Shown: positions 26,346-35,884, counted from the first letter of the stretch. The stretch is 64,000 bases of DNA from an uncultured Sutterella sp. (GCA_958347955.1 CATVXH010000005.1:37933-101932); one strand, 5' to 3'. Notes: generated by a model from the sequence alone, not told the origin. Program-made: numbers and translations.

Positions 26346-27276
26346 ATTGTGTTTGGCAGCGATGCTGTCCTGTGTGGTCGGTTTGGCTTGCGCTCAGACA
26401 ATGCCAAAGGAAATCAATATCGCTTACGTGAAAGCGCCTTTCAATCTTCAAAACATGGTGATGAAGGATCAGGGATTGCTTGAAAAAGCGTTTGAAAAAC
26501 ATGGCACTAAAATCAAGTGGCACACCATTACGTCGGGCGCTAAACAAACACAAGCCATGGCTGCCGGCGCTTTGGATTTTTCCGCTGTGATGAATACCGC
26601 TTCACTTCTATCGACCAATGGAGCCGGCAACCCGGTTTTGATTGCCAACGGTGTGGCGCATCCCGCCGACACGTTTGCCATCGTCGGCAAACCCGGCAAA
26701 GCGATGAGCATCAAAGACTTGAAGGGTAAGAAAGTGGCCGGTCCCCGCGGAACGGTTTTACATCAACTGCTGGTGGCCGCTTTAGTCAAAGAGGGGATGT
26801 CTATTGATGACGTGGAATTCTTGTCAATGGACCAACCCGCAGCACTTTCGGCGATGTTAAGCGGCAATGTGGACGCTTCGCTTCAAGCTGCCAGCGGCAT
26901 CATAAAAGCCGAGCAGGCCGGCGGCAAAGTGATCACGACAGCCAGGGGACTTGTCAACGTGAACTTGGTGATGACAGTTCGTGAGGCGTTTGCCAAGCAG
27001 TACCCAGATGCCGTGAAAGAGGTCGTGAAAGTTCAACGCGATACTCTCAAATGGATTGCCGAGCATCGCAAAGAAGCGATTGCCTTAGGCGCTAAAGAGC
27101 ACGGCATCAGTGTTGAGGACGCCACGCAATTGGCGGATTGGTCAAATTATTACGATGTCGTTACGGCCGAGGATATTAAAGGATTGCAACAGGATCAGGA
27201 ATTCTTGATTGCCAACAAGCTGATGCAAAAGCCTGTCAATGTTGAAAAACTCGTTTTGCCCGTCGCTCGACAATAG
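26335..27276 (+). CDS. ABC transporter substrate-binding protein, NMT1/SsuA type
   Basis: 313 residues from the ATG at 26335, six bases after AAAGGAA; an ATG at 26329 is too near the ribosome site. The signal peptide ends at LACAQ. The NMT1/SsuA-like fold is indicated by INIAYVKAPFNLQNMV, a GALDFSAVMNTAS segment and LKGKKVAGPRGTVLHQLLV. It delivers the ligand to the upstream permease from the periplasm. A GGAG-led gene for an FmdE-like protein follows after 16 bp. Confidence 0.87.
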   Translation: MKLKLCLAAMLSCVVGLACAQTMPKEINIAYVKAPFNLQNMVMKDQGLLEKAFEKHGTKIKWHTITSGAKQTQAMAAGALDFSAVMNTASLLSTNGAGNPVLIANGVAHPADTFAIVGKPGKAMSIKDLKGKKVAGPRGTVLHQLLVAALVKEGMSIDDVEFLSMDQPAALSAMLSGNVDASLQAASGIIKAEQAGGKVITTARGLVNVNLVMTVREAFAKQYPDAVKEVVKVQRDTLKWIAEHRKEAIALGAKEHGISVEDATQLADWSNYYDVVTAEDIKGLQQDQEFLIANKLMQKPVNVEKLVLPVARQ

Positions 27277-27292
27277 TTTGAAAGGAGATTTA

Positions 27293-27850
27293 ATGTTTTT
27301 CTATGAGACACCCCAAACGGTTACAGTGCGCGATGAAGAAGGCGCAATGTCGTTTAACCGAGAAGATCTTATTCGTTATTCCGGCCAGGGGCATTTAATT
27401 GCGAGCGCTTTGATTATGAGACTTTTGTCGGACGCCTTCGCCCGTCTTTGTCCTAACAAACCGCCGCTTCGTAAAGATATTCGTGTTTTATCCGCTTTTC
27501 CGGGTCTCGGGGTCAGAGATCATATTGAGCTTGTTACCCGCGCCGTGACTGATAAGCGATATTACTTGGATACGCAGGCCGGTCCGCGGAACGCGCCCAC
27601 CTCTGCTATTGGCGGACGAATGTACTTTGTGATCGGGGTTAAGGACAAAGCCGTCAGTTATGTGATGAATCCTGAAATTTTTGATGATCGCTGGCGTCAT
27701 GAAGTCGCGGCTTATCAAAAGGGTGGTAAAACGCCCGAAGAGCATGGCCGGTATGTGGCGTACAAATACGAAGTCGTCGGGCAGTTGATGACACGAGACG
27801 ACATCTTTAGCGAGGTTAAAGAAGTCAGCGCCGATATTTTTAACCGTTAA
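27293..27850 (+). CDS. Unassigned cytoplasmic protein with weak FmdE resemblance
   Basis: 185 residues from the ATG at 27293, with AAGGAG at the right distance. No signal peptide or membrane segment. I do not recognise it firmly. The order of segments resembles FmdE (PF02663): a GHLIASALIMRLLSDAF helix, a VLSAFPGLGVRDHIELVTRA strand-helix, and a GRMYFVIGVKDKAVSYVM strand pair. The cysteines that bind metal in FmdE are absent. It is the last gene of the ABC operon and may act on, or sense, the imported ligand. Alternative: an unrelated lineage-specific enzyme. Confidence 0.55.
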   Translation: MFFYETPQTVTVRDEEGAMSFNREDLIRYSGQGHLIASALIMRLLSDAFARLCPNKPPLRKDIRVLSAFPGLGVRDHIELVTRAVTDKRYYLDTQAGPRNAPTSAIGGRMYFVIGVKDKAVSYVMNPEIFDDRWRHEVAAYQKGGKTPEEHGRYVAYKYEVVGQLMTRDDIFSEVKEVSADIFNR

Positions 27851-27860
27851 TTTGAAAAAA

Positions 27861-27888
27861 GGTCCGATGAGCCTAAACTCATCGGACC
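27861..27888 (-). terminator. Terminator of the coaBC-dut operon
   Basis: An 11-bp perfect stem (GGTCCGATGAG 27861-27871 / CTCATCGGACC 27878-27888). On the minus strand it is followed by six T, so it serves dut; on the plus strand there is no T-run. Confidence 0.88.
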
Positions 27889-27912
27889 GATTGGGGTTGC
27901 CAATCCTTTTCG

Positions 27913-28359
27913 TTAGGACTTTCCTGTTGAGCCGAAGCCGCCCTGTCCGCGGTCTGAGGCTTCAAAATCATCCACGATATTCATCTGCATCTGAACAACC
28001 GGAACAATCACCAGTTGCGCGATCCGTTCAAACGGCTCGATTGTGAACGCTTGCTGACCGCGATTCCAAACCGATACCATCAATTCCCCCTGATAGTCGG
28101 AATCAATAAGTCCTACAAGGTTGCCTAATACAATGCCGTGCTTGTGTCCCAAACCGGAGCGCGGGAGAATGAGCGCCGCGTAATTGGGATCTGCCAAATG
28201 AATAGCCAGCCCGGTTTTGACCAGTTTGGTTTCCCCGGGATTAAGAGTTAGGGCGGCGTCGAGCATGGCTCTCAAATCAAGGCCTGCGGAGCCAACGGTG
28301 GCGTAAGCGGGCATTTTTTCTTTGACACGGGGGTCAAGGATTTTAACGTCAACTTGCAT
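27913..28359 (-). CDS. dut: dUTP diphosphatase
   Basis: 148 residues from the ATG at 28359. All five trimeric dUTPase motifs are visible: GSAGLDLRA, PRSGLGHKHGI, GLIDSDYQGEL, ERIAQLVIVP and the C-terminal RGQGGFGSTG. It hydrolyses dUTP to dUMP and pyrophosphate, keeping uracil out of DNA and feeding dTMP synthesis. It starts 4 nt after the preceding small membrane protein. The coaBC-dut adjacency is widespread; the gene between them is the unusual part. Confidence 0.96.
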   Translation of the reverse strand: MQVDVKILDPRVKEKMPAYATVGSAGLDLRAMLDAALTLNPGETKLVKTGLAIHLADPNYAALILPRSGLGHKHGIVLGNLVGLIDSDYQGELMVSVWNRGQQAFTIEPFERIAQLVIVPVVQMQMNIVDDFEASDRGQGGFGSTGKS

Positions 28360-28363
28360 GAAT

Positions 28364-28828
28364 TTATCTCCGGCGGTTACGTTTCTGGCGGACAATGTTC
28401 GAAACTATACTGATAAAAATTAAAAAGACAGAGATCGCGATGATTTCTTCATCTCCGCTCATGCCGCCATAGGAAAAAAGGGCGAAGCCCGAAAAAATAA
28501 GTAAGAAGGTAGAGAGGTTACCTGCTCGATTAGACTTGTGGTACGAGTTGTTGGCCTGTTTTTGCTCGGCGCTCGGGTCAACTTTAAAAGCGTCTTCCGG
28601 TTGGTTGATTACAGTATCCCTGTGAATAGGCGCCGGGTCAATGTTGGGTGATGACCATACTCCGGAGGCCGCGCCGTTGAGCTCATCGTTGATTTGCTCG
28701 CGCATGAGCTCATCGTTGACTTGCAGGGCTTTAAGATCCTGAATGCTCTTTTGGTTAAGCTTTTCAACAAAACCGGCGAAGTCTCCGTCTTTGGGTTCAA
28801 GGTGAGCGGGATCAAAACGCTTTTGCAT
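28364..28828 (-). CDS. Hypothetical membrane protein between coaBC and dut
   Basis: 154 residues. The first 100 are hydrophilic, start with MQKRFDPAHLEPKDGDF, and contain a repeated NDELMREQINDEL stretch. Two hydrophobic segments follow (LSTFLLIFSGFALFSYGG and EIIAISVFLIFISIVSNIV), then a basic tail RQKRNRRR. It looks like an inner-membrane hairpin with a long cytoplasmic N-terminus. Its start overlaps the coaBC stop (TAATG) and it ends 4 nt before dut, so it is translated with both. I recognise no family. Confidence 0.75.
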   Translation of the reverse strand: MQKRFDPAHLEPKDGDFAGFVEKLNQKSIQDLKALQVNDELMREQINDELNGAASGVWSSPNIDPAPIHRDTVINQPEDAFKVDPSAEQKQANNSYHKSNRAGNLSTFLLIFSGFALFSYGGMSGDEEIIAISVFLIFISIVSNIVRQKRNRRR

Positions 28829-30006
28829 TAGTTCACCTCTTGAGCAATTTTCGCGATCAGAGCTTGGGCGATATGCTCTTTCGTTGCCTTGGCAAGCGGA
28901 GTGGCTGAGTCTCGCTCAACAAAAACCACCGCATTGGTGTCTTGATTCATTGCGTCACTTACCAGGTTGGCCACGATTAAAGGCACATTCTTACGGAAAA
29001 GTTTGGCTCGGGCATTATCAATCAGATTGTCTGTTTCAGCGGCAAAACCGACACAGTAGGGGGCGTTTTCAAGAGCCGCAACACTGGCAAGAATATCGGG
29101 GTTTTCTTCGAAAATAAGTTCGGGAGCGCCGGAATATTCCTTTTTGATTTTATGGTCGCTAACGTTAGCAACCCGCCAGTCAGCCACCGCGGCCACGCTG
29201 ATGAAAATTTCGTGTTGAGCGACCTCAAGCATGACGGCGTCATACATTTCGCGGGCTGTCGTGACGTCGATTCGTCTGACGCCGGTGGGCGTTTTCAGGT
29301 CAGTTTTACCCGCAATAAGTGTCACTTCGGCACCGGCTAGGGCCGCTGCTTTGGCGATCGCAAAGCCTTGTTTGCCCGAAGATAAATTGGTGATGCCCCG
29401 AACAGGATCGATGGGCTCATAGGTAGGGCCGGCGGTGATCAGCACGCGGCAACGGTCAAGAAGCCGAGGAGAAAAGGCTCCCTGAAGCAGTTCGATAATT
29501 TCTTCAGGCTCAAGCATTCTGCCACTGCCGATATCCCCGCATGCCTGATCGCCCGAAGCCGGCCCGAGGAAAATAGCGCCGTCTTGAGTTAACTGTGCGA
29601 CATTGCGTTGGGTGGCTTGGTTATGCCACATGAAAGTGTTCATGGCAGGCGCATAGGCCACAGGACAGCGGGCGGCTAAAATGGCGGCGCTCAGAATATC
29701 ATCAGCCAAGCCTTGGGCGGCTTTGGCTAGGATGTTGGCCGTGGCTGGAGCCACAAGCAAAAGATTGGCGTTCTTTGTGGCTTCAATGTGCGGGATGGGG
29801 CTCTCGGATTGGTCCCAGTCTCCTGTATAGACACACTTGGCCCCCAAGGCCTTGAAAGTCAAAGGGGTGATAAAACGTTGAGCGGCCTCTGTCATAATGA
29901 CCGAGACCTCTGCTCCACGTTTAATTAAGAGTCTCATCAGTTCGCAGCTTTTATAGGCAGCGATCGAACCTGTGATGGCTAATACAATTTTTTGCCCCGT
30001 GAGCAT
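28828..30006 (-). CDS. coaBC: Bifunctional phosphopantothenoylcysteine decarboxylase/synthetase
   Basis: 392 residues. The N-terminal CoaC flavoprotein half has GSIAAYKSCELMR, the catalytic histidine in PIHIEATKNANLL, PAMNTFMW and the cysteine in ACGDIGSGRM. The C-terminal CoaB half starts at about residue 190 with VLITAGPTYEPIDPVR and carries ITNLSSGKQGFAIA. It makes 4'-phosphopantetheine in CoA biosynthesis using CTP. It lies 11 bp after lspA in an ileS-lspA-coaBC-dut string. Confidence 0.95.
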   Translation of the reverse strand: MLTGQKIVLAITGSIAAYKSCELMRLLIKRGAEVSVIMTEAAQRFITPLTFKALGAKCVYTGDWDQSESPIPHIEATKNANLLLVAPATANILAKAAQGLADDILSAAILAARCPVAYAPAMNTFMWHNQATQRNVAQLTQDGAIFLGPASGDQACGDIGSGRMLEPEEIIELLQGAFSPRLLDRCRVLITAGPTYEPIDPVRGITNLSSGKQGFAIAKAAALAGAEVTLIAGKTDLKTPTGVRRIDVTTAREMYDAVMLEVAQHEIFISVAAVADWRVANVSDHKIKKEYSGAPELIFEENPDILASVAALENAPYCVGFAAETDNLIDNARAKLFRKNVPLIVANLVSDAMNQDTNAVVFVERDSATPLAKATKEHIAQALIAKIAQEVN

Positions 30007-30017
30007 TACGCTCCCCT

Positions 30018-30512
30018 TTAGTTTGAAGAACGGTTGAAAAAGCTGTCAATGATCAATAGCGCGGCGCCGCCCACAATCGCCATATCGGCGATATTGAATG
30101 CGGGCCAGTGCCAATAACCATAATAAAAATCTAGAAAATCAATTACATACCCGTAAATTATACGGTCAAAGAGATTTCCCAGGGCACCGCCCATGATGAA
30201 TGCCAAAGACAAACAAAAAAGGCGTTCTTGAGGATGGCGAATGATAAGCCTGACACAAATGACAAGCGCAATTAGCGCGATGGCTGAAAACAGATACATC
30301 TGCCAGCCGCTGTGTCCTGCCAGAAAGGAAAAGGCGGCGCCAGTGTTATGAGCAAGCACCAAGTTGAAAAACGATGTGACGGGGCGTGACTCTCCAAGGT
30401 AGAAATTATTCTCAAAATACGATTTTGTGATGAAGTCCACCAAGAAAATCAAGGCGGCGATGCCCGCCCAGGGCATCGCTGCTCGGGCGGGAGTAAAAGC
30501 GTGTGCTGTCAT
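30018..30512 (-). CDS. lspA: Lipoprotein signal peptidase
   Basis: 164 residues from the ATG at 30512; a TTG two codons earlier is possible. Four membrane helices are visible. The catalytic aspartates lie in GNLFDRIIYGYVIDFLD and FNIADMAIVGGA, and NTGAAFSF is conserved. It removes signal peptides from prolipoproteins such as NlpD in this window. The gene begins 9 nt after ileS, the classic ileS-lspA pairing. Confidence 0.95.
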   Translation of the reverse strand: MTAHAFTPARAAMPWAGIAALIFLVDFITKSYFENNFYLGESRPVTSFFNLVLAHNTGAAFSFLAGHSGWQMYLFSAIALIALVICVRLIIRHPQERLFCLSLAFIMGGALGNLFDRIIYGYVIDFLDFYYGYWHWPAFNIADMAIVGGAALLIIDSFFNRSSN

Positions 30513-30521
30513 TGCCAATCT

Positions 30522-33371
30522 TTAGGCGAAACGGCGTTTTTCACCGGCGCCGAAGAGATTTTCGGCGCAACGAGCGCAAAGCGTCGGGTGTTCAGCCACC
30601 GTGCCGACCGTCGGCACATAATGCCAGCAACGGGCGCACTTGGGAGCGTTGGATTGGTGAACACTCACGCGGCTTTCACCTTGATGCAAGTCTGCGCGGC
30701 TGGTAATCATGACAAAGCGCAGTTCATCACCAAGGCTGGCGAGCGCGGCATAGTCATCACCGTCCACAGTGATATCCACTTCGGCTTGAAGACTGGAGCC
30801 CACTTTGCCTTCAGTGCGCAGATTTTCAATTTCTTTTTGAACATCTGTGCGGACCTTGCGGATGCGCTCCCACTTCGCTAAGAGGGCTTCGCTTCCATCA
30901 ATCACCGGCAGATTAAAGAACTCTTCGGTAAAGATGGAAACCGACGTATTCGGTTCAAAAATCGCGAAAGCTTCTTCAGCAGTGAACGAAAGGATCGGGG
31001 CCATCAGACGCAAGTAAGCGGCAGTGATGTACCACAAAGCCGTTTGAGCCGAGCGGCGGGGCAGACCCGCGGAGGCTGTTGTGTACAGACGATCCTTCAG
31101 AATGTCGAGATAGAAGCTGCCCAAATCGTCGCTCGCGAAAGATTGCAGTTTGGCCACGATCGGGTGGAAGTCGTTGTTCTCATAAAGTTCAATAACTTCT
31201 TTTTGCAATTGGGCAACACGGGCGATGGCCCAGCGGTCCAACCCAATCATGTCCTCAAACTTGACGGCATCTTTGGTGATGTCAAAGTCACTGGTATTGG
31301 CCAACAAGAAGCGCAACGTATTGCGAATACGACGGTAAGAGTCGGTCACGTGTTTGACAATGGTTTTGCCGAAACTCAATTCACCGGAATAATCGGTTGA
31401 CGCCACCCACAAGCGGATGATTTCAGCGCCGTATGTTTTGGTGGCGTCCATGAGTTGAACGGTATTGCCCAAACTCTTACTCATTTTGCGGCCTTGTTCG
31501 TCAACAGTAAAGCCGTGTGTGAGCAGGGCGTCGTAAGGTGCGCGTCCGTCAAGCATGACACCGATCAGAAGTGAGGAGTGGAACCAACCGCGGTGCTGGT
31601 CGCTGCCTTCCAGGTAAAGATCAATCGGGAATGCGAGCTTATCTTTGTGAGAGCCGCGCACTACCGTGGCGTGCGTGGAGCCAGAGTCAAACCAAACGTC
31701 CAAGATGTCAGTGGTCTTATCGTATTCTTTTGCTTCTTCAGCGCTCATGAAGTCCTCGGCCTTAGCCTTAGACCAGGTTTCGATACCGCCCTTTTCGACA
31801 ATCTTGGCGACTTGCTCCATGATTTCTAGTGTGCGCGGGTGCAGCTTACCGGTGACTTTATGTGTAAAGAAGGGAAGCGGCACACCCCAATTGCGCTGGC
31901 GAGAAATACACCAGTCGGGACGATTGGCAATCATGGCGTGCAGACGGTTGTAACCCCAGCTTGGATAGAACTTGGTTGCGTCAACGGCTTCAAGCGCAGC
32001 TTCGCGCAGGCTCTTGGGTTGTTCTGTTCCGATAGCCGGTCGCGTGTCGTCCGTGCTCTTGTCCATGCGGATAAACCATTGACTTGTCGCACGGTAGATT
32101 AACGGAGTTTTGTGACGCCAGCAATGCATGTAGCTGTGCACTTGCGTGCCGTAATGCAACAAGTTGCCGGATTCTTTGAGCTTTTCAACAATAACGGGTT
32201 GTGCCTTCCAGATGTGCAGTCCTCCGAAAAGCGGAAGATCATTGGAGTAAACACCGTCGCCTTGCACCGGGTTGAGGATTTCATCATTGTGCATGCCATA
32301 CTTTTTGCACGTGTAGAAGTCATCAACACCGTACGCGGGAGCCGAGTGCACAATACCGGTGCCCGCTGTGGAATCTACGTATTCTGCCAATTCAACAGGG
32401 CTGAAACGTTTGTAGCCGACGTCCAACTGAGAAAGCGGATGCATAAAGCGGACTAATTCAAATTCTTGGCCCTTGGCGGTGGCAAGCACTTTGCCTTGCA
32501 TTTCATAACGCTTGAGGCACTCTTCGACCAACTTTTCGCACAAAATGAGGTAACGGTCTTCGCATTCGACAAGCGCGTAATCCAGTTCCGGGTGCATATT
32601 GAGCGCTTGGTTGGCCGGAATTGTCCAAGGCGTGGTCGTCCAGATCACGGTGTAGACGGGTTTATTGAATGACTGACCAAAGATTTTTTCCACGCGGTCT
32701 TTGTCTTCATCAGCCAGCGGGAATGCAACATCGATGATCGGGCCTTTGATGTCTTTGTATTCCACTTCAGCTTCAGCCAAAGCCGATTGACAATCAAAGC
32801 ACCAGTTGACGGGTTTAAGGCCTCTGTAGACGTAACCCTTTTCCATCAGTTTGGCAAGCACGCGAATCTGAGCAGCCTCAGTGTCAAAGCGCAGCGTGAG
32901 GTAGGGATCTTCCCAATCACCCAAAACCCCCATGCGTTGGAAGCCTGCCTTTTGGCGTGCCACTTGTTCATGAGCGTACTGACGGGCCTTGGCTTGGAGT
33001 TCAAAAACAGGGAGGTTCTTGCCGTAAAGTTTTTCGATTTGAACTTCAATCGGCATGCCGTGACAGTCCCAACCGGGAACATAGGGGGCGTCATAGCCCA
33101 TTAGCGTGCGCGATTTTAAAATGATGTCCTTGAGAACTTTGTTGACACCGTGGCCTAAGTGCAAATCTCCGTTGGCGTACGGAGGTCCGTCATGCAAAAT
33201 GAAATGTTTACGGCCTTTTTTTGCTTTGCGGATAGCACCGTAAATATCCTTTTCTTGCCACTCTTTAATCCAGTTGGGTTCACGAGCGGGCAGGTTGCCT
33301 CGCATCGGGAAGGGTGTGTCAGGCAGATTCAACGGATATTTTTGAGTCTGATCTTCAGTGGTTTTTGCCAT
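30522..33371 (-). CDS. ileS: Isoleucyl-tRNA synthetase
   Basis: 949 residues. The HIGH motif is in YANGDLHLGHG, the KMSKS motif is exact in QGRKMSKSLGN, and the editing domain lies between (about residues 200-400). The C-terminal zinc site is CARCWHYVP with LCARCAENL. It charges tRNA-Ile and edits valine. The start follows AAGGAG. It leads the ileS-lspA-coaBC-hypothetical-dut string; ribF lies just upstream in the same direction. Confidence 0.97.
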   Translation of the reverse strand: MAKTTEDQTQKYPLNLPDTPFPMRGNLPAREPNWIKEWQEKDIYGAIRKAKKGRKHFILHDGPPYANGDLHLGHGVNKVLKDIILKSRTLMGYDAPYVPGWDCHGMPIEVQIEKLYGKNLPVFELQAKARQYAHEQVARQKAGFQRMGVLGDWEDPYLTLRFDTEAAQIRVLAKLMEKGYVYRGLKPVNWCFDCQSALAEAEVEYKDIKGPIIDVAFPLADEDKDRVEKIFGQSFNKPVYTVIWTTTPWTIPANQALNMHPELDYALVECEDRYLILCEKLVEECLKRYEMQGKVLATAKGQEFELVRFMHPLSQLDVGYKRFSPVELAEYVDSTAGTGIVHSAPAYGVDDFYTCKKYGMHNDEILNPVQGDGVYSNDLPLFGGLHIWKAQPVIVEKLKESGNLLHYGTQVHSYMHCWRHKTPLIYRATSQWFIRMDKSTDDTRPAIGTEQPKSLREAALEAVDATKFYPSWGYNRLHAMIANRPDWCISRQRNWGVPLPFFTHKVTGKLHPRTLEIMEQVAKIVEKGGIETWSKAKAEDFMSAEEAKEYDKTTDILDVWFDSGSTHATVVRGSHKDKLAFPIDLYLEGSDQHRGWFHSSLLIGVMLDGRAPYDALLTHGFTVDEQGRKMSKSLGNTVQLMDATKTYGAEIIRLWVASTDYSGELSFGKTIVKHVTDSYRRIRNTLRFLLANTSDFDITKDAVKFEDMIGLDRWAIARVAQLQKEVIELYENNDFHPIVAKLQSFASDDLGSFYLDILKDRLYTTASAGLPRRSAQTALWYITAAYLRLMAPILSFTAEEAFAIFEPNTSVSIFTEEFFNLPVIDGSEALLAKWERIRKVRTDVQKEIENLRTEGKVGSSLQAEVDITVDGDDYAALASLGDELRFVMITSRADLHQGESRVSVHQSNAPKCARCWHYVPTVGTVAEHPTLCARCAENLFGAGEKRRFA

Positions 33372-33450
33372 GATGTCTCCTTGGTCCCCTCGGACTCTTC
33401 AAGGTTTGTTAAACACAAAAAAAACATGCGAATTTTTGATCGGCTTCGCA

Positions 33451-34434
33451 CTAACCGAATGATTGGGTCAGCGCCTCGTCGGAGCTGGCCAGGCCGACTA
33501 AAGCCCTCGCTTTTTCAGCATCGGCGTTAATGGCGGCTTTCAATTCTTCCAAGTTTGCAAATTTTTTGTCGTCACGCAGCTTATCTAAAAATTCCACACG
33601 GACAATTTTCCCGTAACAATCAGTGTGGTAATCAAAAATGTGGGTTTCGAGCAAATATTTTTTAGGTTGCCCTTCGGTGACAGTGGGGCGGCATGTGATA
33701 GTGGCTACGCCTCCCAACGGATAGGGGGCCAGACCGTGCACAAAAACCGCATACACACCCTTGACTGCCGGTTCTCCATTTCGATCCACGGGGATGCAGT
33801 CCATGTTGATGGTCGGGAAACCCAACGTGCGACCTAATTCTTGTCCGTGCACGACGCGCCCGGTGATATGGTAGTGATGGCCAAGAAGCTGAGTGACTTC
33901 GAACAAATCATTGTCCAGCAGCGCTTTTCTCAGTCGAGTGCTTGAGATGCGGCTGTCTCCGTGAAAAAGTGTGGGAGATACCCAGACTTCAAAGCCCAGC
34001 TCTTTGCCAAGCGCTATGAGATCGTTGACTGTGCCGAGCCCCTTGTAACCGAAGTGGAAATCTTCACCGACGGTGACCCAACGGGCGTGCAAGCCTTCCA
34101 CAAGAATTTCTTCGGCAAACTGCCTTGGCGTCATTCGTGCCAGACGCTCATTGAAATTGAGAAAAATTACGCGTTCAATACCGCAAGCGGCGATATCGAG
34201 CACTTTATCCCGAATATTATTGACGCGCGCGAGCACCTCATGTCCATGCGGATACACCTCTTTAGGGTGAGGCTCAAACGTTATGGCACAAGGCATCAAA
34301 CCGCGCAAATCCGCGGCCTGAACAACTTCTTCCAAAAGAGCCTGATGGCCGCGGTGAACACCATCGAAATTACCGATTGCCACCGCGCAGTCCACACGTC
34401 GTAAGGGTTGAGGTACCCCTCGAAAAACTTTCAT
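33451..34434 (-). CDS. ribF: Bifunctional riboflavin kinase/FAD synthetase
   Basis: 327 residues. The N-terminal adenylyltransferase has AIGNFDGVHRGHQALL and RISSTRLRKAL; the C-terminal flavokinase starts at about residue 180 with GRVVHGQELGRTLGFPTINM and carries KGVYAVFV. It turns riboflavin into FMN and FAD. RibF-IleS-LspA order is standard in proteobacteria. The C-terminal tail after EELKAAIN is short and acidic. No FMN riboswitch is seen upstream. Confidence 0.95.
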   Translation of the reverse strand: MKVFRGVPQPLRRVDCAVAIGNFDGVHRGHQALLEEVVQAADLRGLMPCAITFEPHPKEVYPHGHEVLARVNNIRDKVLDIAACGIERVIFLNFNERLARMTPRQFAEEILVEGLHARWVTVGEDFHFGYKGLGTVNDLIALGKELGFEVWVSPTLFHGDSRISSTRLRKALLDNDLFEVTQLLGHHYHITGRVVHGQELGRTLGFPTINMDCIPVDRNGEPAVKGVYAVFVHGLAPYPLGGVATITCRPTVTEGQPKKYLLETHIFDYHTDCYGKIVRVEFLDKLRDDKKFANLEELKAAINADAEKARALVGLASSDEALTQSFG

Positions 34435-34543
34435 ATCTCAAAAAAGTAAAAATAAACGCCAAATTTTAACAAATATCGCCGAGATCAAATTGAGCGTTTC
34501 TAATTAGTCATAACAAAAAATTTAGTGTTTGTTGTCACTCGCT

Positions 34544-35884
34544 TCAACGATTTAAAAAGATGCTCACTGTCGAGTTTGAAATCTTTTTTTCACCTAGAAA
34601 CCAGGCTGTCACACTTCCGAGTATGGAAAGCGCAAAGGCACCCAAACTCAAGTTAAAGTTGTTTTGCCATTCACCTGCAAAAGCCAAGAGCGCGCAAAAA
34701 GTTACGCTGATAATTACAGTCGGGCGATGAAGTGTTTTCTGACTGAAAATCGCAGTAAACACCGGTGCGACTACGGAACAAACATACATATTGTTTGCCA
34801 TCAGCATCAAATCCAGGATGGCTCTGCCCGAGCTTGCCATATAAAAGGCGGCAACTGACAGGACAATCATAATGCATCGGGAAAATCGAATTGAAGGACG
34901 CTCAAAAATATCATTTGAAACGACTGTTGCCGCTGTGATCAGACAAGAATCCGCGGATGACAAAATGGCGCTGATTAACACGAGAGTAAGGATAAGTCCC
35001 ATGCTGCCCGGCATTTGCTCGGTCACCGCTGATAGGACTTGGTCGGATGAGACAGACGCATCGACAAAGTGTCTGGCTTCAATGCCGATAAGCACAATAA
35101 TTAAAGCCAACATTGTCAGTCCCACAATAGCGATCGCGGCGCCTTTTCGGGCGCATGCATCAGAACGGCTGCTTAAAAAACGAGAAAAGAGCATTGGGCA
35201 GACGATGTAGCTGCCCCCGATTAACAACGCAAACCGAGTCCAATCCTCAAATTGAAAACGATCATTCAGAAGTTCAATGTTTAGAGTTTGAATGCCGCTG
35301 GGGTCTTTCCAAATTAGGACGGACAAAAGACTCACAAGACCCAGAGCCATGACCGTAAGCTGAATCACGTCACTTTTCATCACAGCGCTTTGCCCGCCCA
35401 ATATTGTGTAAAACACAATGACACAAGACCCAATTAATAAGGCTTCAACAGTATGGATTCCTGACAGTTGAATCACAATGCTGCCCATGGCTGAAAATTG
35501 CGCTGCCAAAATAGAGGTCCACGCTGCAACAATAATCAGGGCGCATAGTTTTGTCGCTCGTTGTCCCAAGCGGTTCTTCACGATTTCCAGCATGGTTAAA
35601 CAACATTGCTCACGCAATCGCTTTAATAGAAACACTCGAAGAGTGATTAGGCCGAGAACACCGGACAAAAGCCACCATATGGCCGGCAGTCCCACTGAAA
35701 AAGCCAACCCACACATGCCGATAGTCGCTGAGGCGCCGACACACGAGGCAATGAGGGAAAAGCCCGTCTGAATCGAGCCGGCTTTGCGGCTGGCGACGAA
35801 ATAATCCTCGTGATTGTGAAGATGTCTTGATTCAAAAAAAGCAAGAATGATGAAAATGGAACTATAAAGCAAGAAGGTGGTCAC
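34544..35884 (-). CDS. Sodium:solute symporter (SSS) family transporter
   Basis: 446 residues with about 12-13 membrane helices. The N-terminal HNHEDYFVASRKAG followed by TGFSLIASCVGASATIG is typical of SSS transporters, as is the later ISAILSSADSCLITAATVVS, which contributes to the sodium site. It should import an organic solute with sodium across the inner membrane; the substrate is unknown. It is divergent from the TtrSR-like system across a 450-bp gap, so it is a likely target of that system, together with the M20 peptidase further on. Confidence 0.85.
   Translation of the reverse strand: MTTFLLYSSIFIILAFFESRHLHNHEDYFVASRKAGSIQTGFSLIASCVGASATIGMCGLAFSVGLPAIWWLLSGVLGLITLRVFLLKRLREQCCLTMLEIVKNRLGQRATKLCALIIVAAWTSILAAQFSAMGSIVIQLSGIHTVEALLIGSCVIVFYTILGGQSAVMKSDVIQLTVMALGLVSLLSVLIWKDPSGIQTLNIELLNDRFQFEDWTRFALLIGGSYIVCPMLFSRFLSSRSDACARKGAAIAIVGLTMLALIIVLIGIEARHFVDASVSSDQVLSAVTEQMPGSMGLILTLVLISAILSSADSCLITAATVVSNDIFERPSIRFSRCIMIVLSVAAFYMASSGRAILDLMLMANNMYVCSVVAPVFTAIFSQKTLHRPTVIISVTFCALLAFAGEWQNNFNLSLGAFALSILGSVTAWFLGEKKISNSTVSIFLNR

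Noticed and set aside
34435..34543. FMN riboswitch upstream of ribF
   Set aside because: The 109 bp between the symporter end and the ribF start is AT-rich, without the conserved RFN-element motifs.
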